Assembly (NCBI GenBank): GCA_029101205.1
Contig: JAQXQO010000042.1
Location: 1-38,625 of the forward strand
Direction of reading: 5' to 3'
From: Coriobacteriales bacterium
Lineage (GTDB): Bacteria; Actinomycetota; Coriobacteriia; Coriobacteriales; Atopobiaceae
DNA: 38,625 nucleotides
A program made the translations under genes and the position numbers. Under the pieces are notes generated by a model, which saw only the letters and a list, made by a program, of their open reading frames with translations, was not told the origin of the DNA and ran no database searches. Below, piece after piece: positions 34,618 through 38,625 of the stretch. How positions within the stretch are numbered: position 1 is the stretch's first letter; the number at the start of each line of letters is the position of its first letter.

Positions 34618-34900
34618 GATTGGCACGCAATGTCTCGGCACGGTCGAATGCACTGTCGATAGAATCCGTGTATCGACCGGCGTCGATATCATCGACACCC
34701 CTGCCGACCGCCTCGATCAGACGTGCCTCATATGCAGCGTCAGCCCTCTCGCGGGCAATCCTCTTGTTGAAGGCTTCCTCGCTAGCAAAGATGTATGCCG
34801 CACGACCCTGCTCGGTGATACGAACGATTCCGTCCTGTGCGGCTGCCTTTGCATCGTTGGGATTACGCTGCAACGTTGTCATGGGAAGAATCGTCTCCAT
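34610..34900 (-). CDS. Phd/YefM-type antitoxin
   Basis: Neutralises the toxin encoded immediately downstream and probably represses the shared promoter. The N-terminal half shows the Phd/YefM pattern: TTLQRNPNDAKAAAQDGIVRITEQGRAAYIFASEEAF, with strands and helices for DNA binding. The acidic C-terminal half, rich in Asp and Glu (GVDDIDAGRY), should wrap the toxin. ATG at 34900 lies 6 bases after AGGGAGG. Its 96 residues are typical. The antitoxin-first order and the overlap with the toxin fit a type II module. Confidence 0.82.
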   Translation of the reverse strand: METILPMTTLQRNPNDAKAAAQDGIVRITEQGRAAYIFASEEAFNKRIARERADAAYEARLIEAVGRGVDDIDAGRYTDSIDSAFDRAETLRANHG

Positions 34901-34937
34901 CGTCTGCCTCCCTATGGAATGACTATACGGATGATAC

Positions 34938-34966
34938 TACGTATTACTATGTGTATGATAAAGCAA
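34938..34966 (-). promoter_or_regulatory. Promoter/operator candidate of the toxin-antitoxin pair
   Basis: On the minus strand TTGCTT (34961-34966), 17 bp and TACGTA (34938-34943). The -10 lies at the centre of an imperfect AT-rich palindrome (about 34930-34951), a likely autoregulation site. The region is far more AT-rich than its surroundings. Confidence 0.45.
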
Positions 34967-35178
34967 TGTTTCCAGTCGGATGTCGTGGCCCTTCTTTTTC
35001 TGCGGGAAACAAGAGCTCGCTCACGCATGCTCAGACGCACCCGATGATAAGCACAGGCACCGTTGGGGGGCTGGAACCTTCGTCCGCCGAGCCATGCGAT
35101 ATGTCTTGTTGGGACATGGAATAACTTCAGCAAGCTTCAGCTCTTCCGAAAGGTCTCTCGTGAACAGGAGGCATCGCT

Positions 35179-35358
35179 ATGGCACTGGGTCCCATGGAAA
35201 TCGTGGTCATGGTTCTGTACATCGGAGTTCCGATAGCCGTCATCGTGTTCCTGGTGTGGCTGATGCACAGCGTCGTCGCGCGGCAGAAGAGCATGGAGGC
35301 GCAGCTGAAGCAGATGGGGGACACCCTGCGCCAGATAGACCAGAAGCTGCAGAAGTAG
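35179..35358 (+). CDS. 59-residue single-pass membrane protein
   Basis: A short gene with strong local support: AGGAGG (35166-35171) 7 bases before ATG, and a product made of one N-terminal hydrophobic helix (residues 8-30, IVVMVLYIGVPIAVIVFLVW) followed by an amphipathic, charged coiled-coil tail (RQKSMEAQLKQMGDTLRQID). The expected topology is N-out with the tail in the cytoplasm. I do not recognise the family; the architecture resembles small membrane adaptors or regulators. It lies alone between the toxin-antitoxin pair and the HD hydrolase, which converges on it. Confidence 0.75.
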   Translation: MALGPMEIVVMVLYIGVPIAVIVFLVWLMHSVVARQKSMEAQLKQMGDTLRQIDQKLQK

Positions 35359-35403
35359 TGCTCGTCCGGCGGACCGCCACCCGCTGCGCTCAGGAGGCCT
35401 GCG

Positions 35404-36201
35404 CTAGTTTGATGCAACGCCTTCCTGTTGCAGCCATTCACGCAGGTGGCGGTCCAGCTGCCGGAAGGTGTTTCGAGTCCGCTCGTTCGCGAAGTCGCGC
35501 TCCAGCATGTCGAACACGTAGCCCTGCTGCACGGCCAGCTCCAGGCTGCGGGGGTATACGAGCCCCCACACGAAGCACACGTGGCCCAGAACCATGTCGG
35601 CGGGGTGCCGCCTGATGGCGTGGGGCACGGTGCGGTGCTGCAGGAACGTGTCGACCACCTGGGGCGACACGTCGCTGGCGCGAAGGTCCTTCTCGCCGAA
35701 GGGATAGATGTCGTCCACGGGGGAGTCGTGGTTCACCTTTAGGATGTCTATCTTGTCGGCGTCGCGCACGATGTCGCATAGGCGACGCGTCTGGGCGTCA
35801 AGGCCGTCGGGCAAGGCAAGCGCGCTGTGGTACGCCACGGCGCTGCGGATGGCGTCGTCCGCGCTGTCGTCCTCCACGAACCGGCGGATGTCGCCCGTCG
35901 GTCCCGTGGCGCCCTCGAACAGCACCTGTGCGCCCAGCAGCGCGTGGCTGACCGACTTCGAGTCCAGGAACGTGTCGTAGCGGCGCACCTGCTCGAAGCG
36001 GCCTACGTCGTGCAGGAGGCCGCACAGCCAGGCCAGGTCCACCTGGTCGTCCGACAGGTCCAGCGAGCGCGCTATGTCGTCGCACAGGCTCGCCACGCGA
36101 TAGGTGTGCGACACCTTCAGCGCTATGCGGGGGTTCGTGGGGTCGTAGGCGGCGACGTAGCTCTTGAACGCCTGCAGCGCCTGGGTGCGGTCGATGTGCA
36201 T
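35404..36201 (-). CDS. HD-domain phosphohydrolase
   Basis: A metal-dependent phosphohydrolase of the HD superfamily; the substrate (nucleotide or phosphate ester) is not known. Metal ligands are visible as His32 in KVSHTYRVA, the His64-Asp65 doublet in LLHDVGRFEQ, His86 in SVSHALLG, His125 in VAYHSAL and Asp147/Asp149 in RDADKIDIL. The C-terminal third contains VWGLVYPRSLELAVQQGY, common in stand-alone HD proteins of Firmicutes and actinobacteria. ATG at 36201 follows AGGGAGG by about 6 bases. It is 265 residues long and apparently monocistronic. Confidence 0.88.
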   Translation of the reverse strand: MHIDRTQALQAFKSYVAAYDPTNPRIALKVSHTYRVASLCDDIARSLDLSDDQVDLAWLCGLLHDVGRFEQVRRYDTFLDSKSVSHALLGAQVLFEGATGPTGDIRRFVEDDSADDAIRSAVAYHSALALPDGLDAQTRRLCDIVRDADKIDILKVNHDSPVDDIYPFGEKDLRASDVSPQVVDTFLQHRTVPHAIRRHPADMVLGHVCFVWGLVYPRSLELAVQQGYVFDMLERDFANERTRNTFRQLDRHLREWLQQEGVASN

Positions 36202-36364
36202 GGAGGTCCTCCCTTGGTCTCCAGCGATGCTAGCGCATGGGGAGGCGTGCTCTCCTGCGCGCTACGCCTCCTCCGCGTATCTCCATCGCGCTGCGGATGG
36301 CTGCTGCAAGAAGGGCGCATGCAGGTCGGGAGCGCATGCACGTCACGAGAGAGGCGTGCATAGC

Positions 36365-36393
36365 AGAAGGGCGTCCAAGCTGGACGCCCTTCT
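36365..36393. terminator. Perfect 13-bp hairpin between the HD gene and the ChW hydrolase
   Basis: AGAAGGGCGTCCA and TGGACGCCCTTCT pair perfectly around loop AGC. The hydrolase gene ends 38 bp away on the minus strand, so the hairpin probably terminates it, though only CTTCT precedes non-T bases. The T-richer flank is on the plus side. Confidence 0.6.
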
Positions 36394-36430
36394 TGCGTTA
36401 TTTATGTTTCGGACGGAGAGTGGCGAGGAG

Positions 36431-38625
36431 CTAGGCCAGGCGCTGGTTGTTGTACCAGCCCCACCTCACTGGCATGCGGTCGCTGTAGTAGTCGATCCAC
36501 TTCTGCAGGCTCCAGGTCCTGATGCGTCCCACGTTGTCCATGACCTGGCCGTCGCCGATATAGATGGCCACGTGGCCATAGATGGAGCCCATGTAGGTGT
36601 GGCCATGGGATGCCACCGCAACGATCATGCCCACCTTCAGGTCGGGTCGGCTGGAGGTGTGGCAGTAGTTGCGGTACAGGTCGCAGGCGTCCTGTTCCAG
36701 GTAGCCGTGGCCGCACGCGTTCATGACCTTCTCGACCCAGCAGGCGCACAGCCCGCCGCCGGGGGAGGGCATGGAGTGGCAGACGTCGACCACGCGACGC
36801 TGTGCGACGTTGGCGGTGGCCAGCGACTGCTCGCAGCGCGGACGGGCGTTCACGTCGTACCAGGCGTTGGCGCAGTTGCCGGGGGCGCCGTTGCCCTTTG
36901 CCACCAGTACCACCTGGATGCCGCCCGCGTGCAGGTCGTAGCCCGTGGTGCCAGCCTGGCCGCCGTTGCAGGCCCAGTCCAGCCAGCCTATCTGGTCCAC
37001 GCACACGCGGTAGTACACGTCAAAGAAGCGGGCCAGGTCGCCCTCCAGATGCACCTTCACGGACTCTATGCCGCGGCCGTCGGCGTTGCCCTGTGCGGCG
37101 CCGTCGGACGTGGACTGCTCCCACCCCACGTTGCGCGTGCTGGCCTGGTACACGATGCTGCCCGTGATGCCGCTGTCAGAGCTGACGTTCGCGCGGAACT
37201 GGTTCACCTGCGAGCCGTTGCCGTTGATGCCGCCGTCTGCGGTGGTGCCGCGCCAGGAGCCGTCGGCGCCCCTGGTGTCGTAGGACACGTGCGCGGGTGC
37301 CACGTATGCGATGCCCGTGGGCTTGGACTGCGTGTTCTTGCGCACCAGTATGACCATGATTGCCTCGGCCCGCTTCTGCAGGCCGGTGGTGCCGGCGGAG
37401 TCGCCGTCGCAGGCCCAGTCCAGCCAGCCGTAGTCGGCCACGTGCAGGCGGTAGTACACGTCGTAGAGCTGGCTTATGCCTCCTGCCAGGCGAATCTGCA
37501 CAGCCTCTACGCGCAGGCCCTGCCCCGTGGTGCCTGCTACCTGGCCGTTGGACGCCCAGCCTTGCCAGCCCACGTTCTGCACGTGCGCGCGGTACTGGAT
37601 TGCGGAGTCGGCGCCTATGGTCTCGGGGTCGAAGCCGCTGAGGGACAGCTTGAACGCCTCCAGGCGCTTGCCCTGTCCCGTGGTGCCAACGGTTTCGGAC
37701 GTCCCGCTGACGGCACCCTGCCAACCGTCGTTCTGCACGTGTGCCTGGGCGTTGATGCCGGAGTTGTCGCGATAGGCGTAGCCCTGGTCGCTCTTTGGGA
37801 ACGCGGCGGTGTCGTCGGCAGTGGCGGCAGACGAGGAGCCGGACGCGGAGGAGCCGTTGGTTGCGGAGTTGATACCGTTGCCTGCGGAGGGCGCGGGTAC
37901 GCGGGCGGGGGTGGACGACGCCTTGCGCACGAGCTCGAACTCCAACGCCTCGACGCGCAGGCCCAGGTTCACTGTGCCCGAGATGCCGTCCTTCGTCCAT
38001 GCCAGCCAGCCCAGGTCCTTCACGTGCGTGCGGTACCACAGCTCGTAGGTCTGCGCCAGCTCGTCGGAGAGCTTGATCTTCAGCGCCTCGATGCGCAGGG
38101 ACCTTCCGGTGGTGCCTGCCACCTGGCCGTCGCTGACCCAGTCCTGCCAACCGATGTTCTGCACGTGGGCCTTGTAGCTGATGCCGTTTACTTGGTTTCC
38201 ATCCTGGTCGACCAGGCGGATGCGCACGGCCTCCATGCGCTTCTCCTGGCCCGTGGTGCCCGCGACGGCGCCCTCGCTCGTGGGCTTCTGCCAGCCTATG
38301 TCCTGCACGTGCGTCTCGGTGGACACGTGGATGGCAGGTGAGGCCGCCTCGGAGGAGCCTGCGTTGGAAGACGATTCGGACTTGCCGACGCTTCGCGACT
38401 GCGAGGCGCTAGAGGAGCTGTCGGGCGAGGCGGCCTGTGACTGCTGCGAGTACGTGGTGCCAGCGGAGGACTTCTGGACGGAGCCTGCGGAGCTCGAGGT
38501 GTCGGAGGAGCCGGTCTGGCTGGCAGTTGAGGGATTGCCGTCCTGGGCGGACTGCTGCGAGGAGGGGCTGTCGGAGGTCGCTCGGGAATCGGACTGCTTG
38601 GTGGAGGCCGTCGAGCTGGAGCCCG
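36431..38625 (-). CDS. Secreted cell-wall hydrolase: Ser-rich linker, eight ChW repeats and NlpC/P60-like domain (N-terminus outside window)
   Basis: Probably an exported peptidoglycan hydrolase. The frame stays open to the window end, so the GTG at 38326 is internal. Bases 38330-38625 encode a Ser/Thr/Gln-rich linker. Then follow eight hydrophobic-W repeats of 45-60 residues, each with an HVQ-x-x-GW core (HVQDIGW, HVQNIGW, HVKDLGW, HVQNDGW, HVQNVGW, HVADYGW, TRNVGW, CVDQIGW) and, in most, a GTTGxxxRxEA element. These repeats are thought to bind cell-wall polymers or mediate assembly. The last 140 residues form a cysteine-peptidase domain with the likely catalytic Cys in GGGLCACWVEKV and His in YGHVAIYIGDG. 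Repeat 7 is the most diverged (GNADGRGIESV). A signal peptide would be expected upstream but is not in view. Confidence 0.9.
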   Translation of the reverse strand, partial: GSSSTASTKQSDSRATSDSPSSQQSAQDGNPSTASQTGSSDTSSSAGSVQKSSAGTTYSQQSQAASPDSSSSASQSRSVGKSESSSNAGSSEAASPAIHVSTETHVQDIGWQKPTSEGAVAGTTGQEKRMEAVRIRLVDQDGNQVNGISYKAHVQNIGWQDWVSDGQVAGTTGRSLRIEALKIKLSDELAQTYELWYRTHVKDLGWLAWTKDGISGTVNLGLRVEALEFELVRKASSTPARVPAPSAGNGINSATNGSSASGSSSAATADDTAAFPKSDQGYAYRDNSGINAQAHVQNDGWQGAVSGTSETVGTTGQGKRLEAFKLSLSGFDPETIGADSAIQYRAHVQNVGWQGWASNGQVAGTTGQGLRVEAVQIRLAGGISQLYDVYYRLHVADYGWLDWACDGDSAGTTGLQKRAEAIMVILVRKNTQSKPTGIAYVAPAHVSYDTRGADGSWRGTTADGGINGNGSQVNQFRANVSSDSGITGSIVYQASTRNVGWEQSTSDGAAQGNADGRGIESVKVHLEGDLARFFDVYYRVCVDQIGWLDWACNGGQAGTTGYDLHAGGIQVVLVAKGNGAPGNCANAWYDVNARPRCEQSLATANVAQRRVVDVCHSMPSPGGGLCACWVEKVMNACGHGYLEQDACDLYRNYCHTSSRPDLKVGMIVAVASHGHTYMGSIYGHVAIYIGDGQVMDNVGRIRTWSLQKWIDYYSDRMPVRWGWYNNQRLA

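Noticed and set aside
36164-38341. A 725-codon open frame on the plus strand opposite the ChW hydrolase
   Set aside because: It is Val/Gly/Ala-rich antisense translation of a GC-rich gene, without motifs or a fitting ribosome site. The minus-strand frame has clear domains.

Overview
The window reads as a stretch of high-GC actinobacterial chromosome, most likely from a Coriobacteriia member (Olsenella/Atopobium-like). This rests on: GC-rich codon use with many GTG/TTG starts; a folate block pairing a stand-alone cyclohydrolase (FchA) with FolD; a secreted NlpC/P60 enzyme with hydrophobic-W (ChW) repeats; a PD-(D/E)XK-like protein of a type I associate with Coriobacteriia; and strong AGGAGG-type ribosome sites. 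The genus is inference, not proof.

Layout. 1-644: 3' part of glutamate dehydrogenase. 645-1973: gene-poor, with three families of degenerate tandem repeats and a carA leader that looks like an attenuator. 1980-6460: carAB. 6710-8374: a lone, AT-richer ABC exporter. 8536-12147: tRNA-Leu(UAG), trigger factor, clpP and clpX. 12.17-16.03 kb: a repeat-rich accessory zone holding a glycerate kinase with an internal insertion and repeat-derived tail, a PD-(D/E)XK-like protein with a long low-complexity segment, and a 136-bp tandem array. 16180-17799: a long coiled-coil protein. 18076-20763: valS. 20881-26258: galM-galK-galT on the minus strand, divergent from a LacI-family regulator. 26509-27987: an MFS exporter. 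28227-31067: M20 peptidase, tcdA and a TatD-like hydrolase as a minus-strand operon. 31273-33533: 5-formyl-THF cyclo-ligase, fchA and folD. 33755-36201: a zinc-ribbon membrane protein, a Phd/ParE-type toxin-antitoxin pair, an unlisted 59-residue membrane protein and an HD-domain hydrolase. 36431-38625: a ChW-repeat cell-wall hydrolase whose N-terminus lies outside the window.

How parts work together. carAB makes carbamoyl phosphate for pyrimidines and arginine. Trigger factor and ClpXP form a folding/proteolysis block. The gal cluster performs galactose mutarotation, phosphorylation and uridylyl transfer; two matching palindromes 147 bp apart, one inside galM, suggest repression by DNA looping. 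In the folate block FolD has lost the canonical cyclohydrolase lysine and glutamine, and the missing activity is probably supplied by the translationally coupled FchA.

The most unusual structure is the concentration of degenerate repeats with 12-, 17-, 18-, 34-, 62- and 136-bp periods near 0.7-1.7 kb and 12.2-16.0 kb. Some lie between genes and some have apparently grown in frame inside genes. I see no CRISPR array, prophage, transposase or rRNA.
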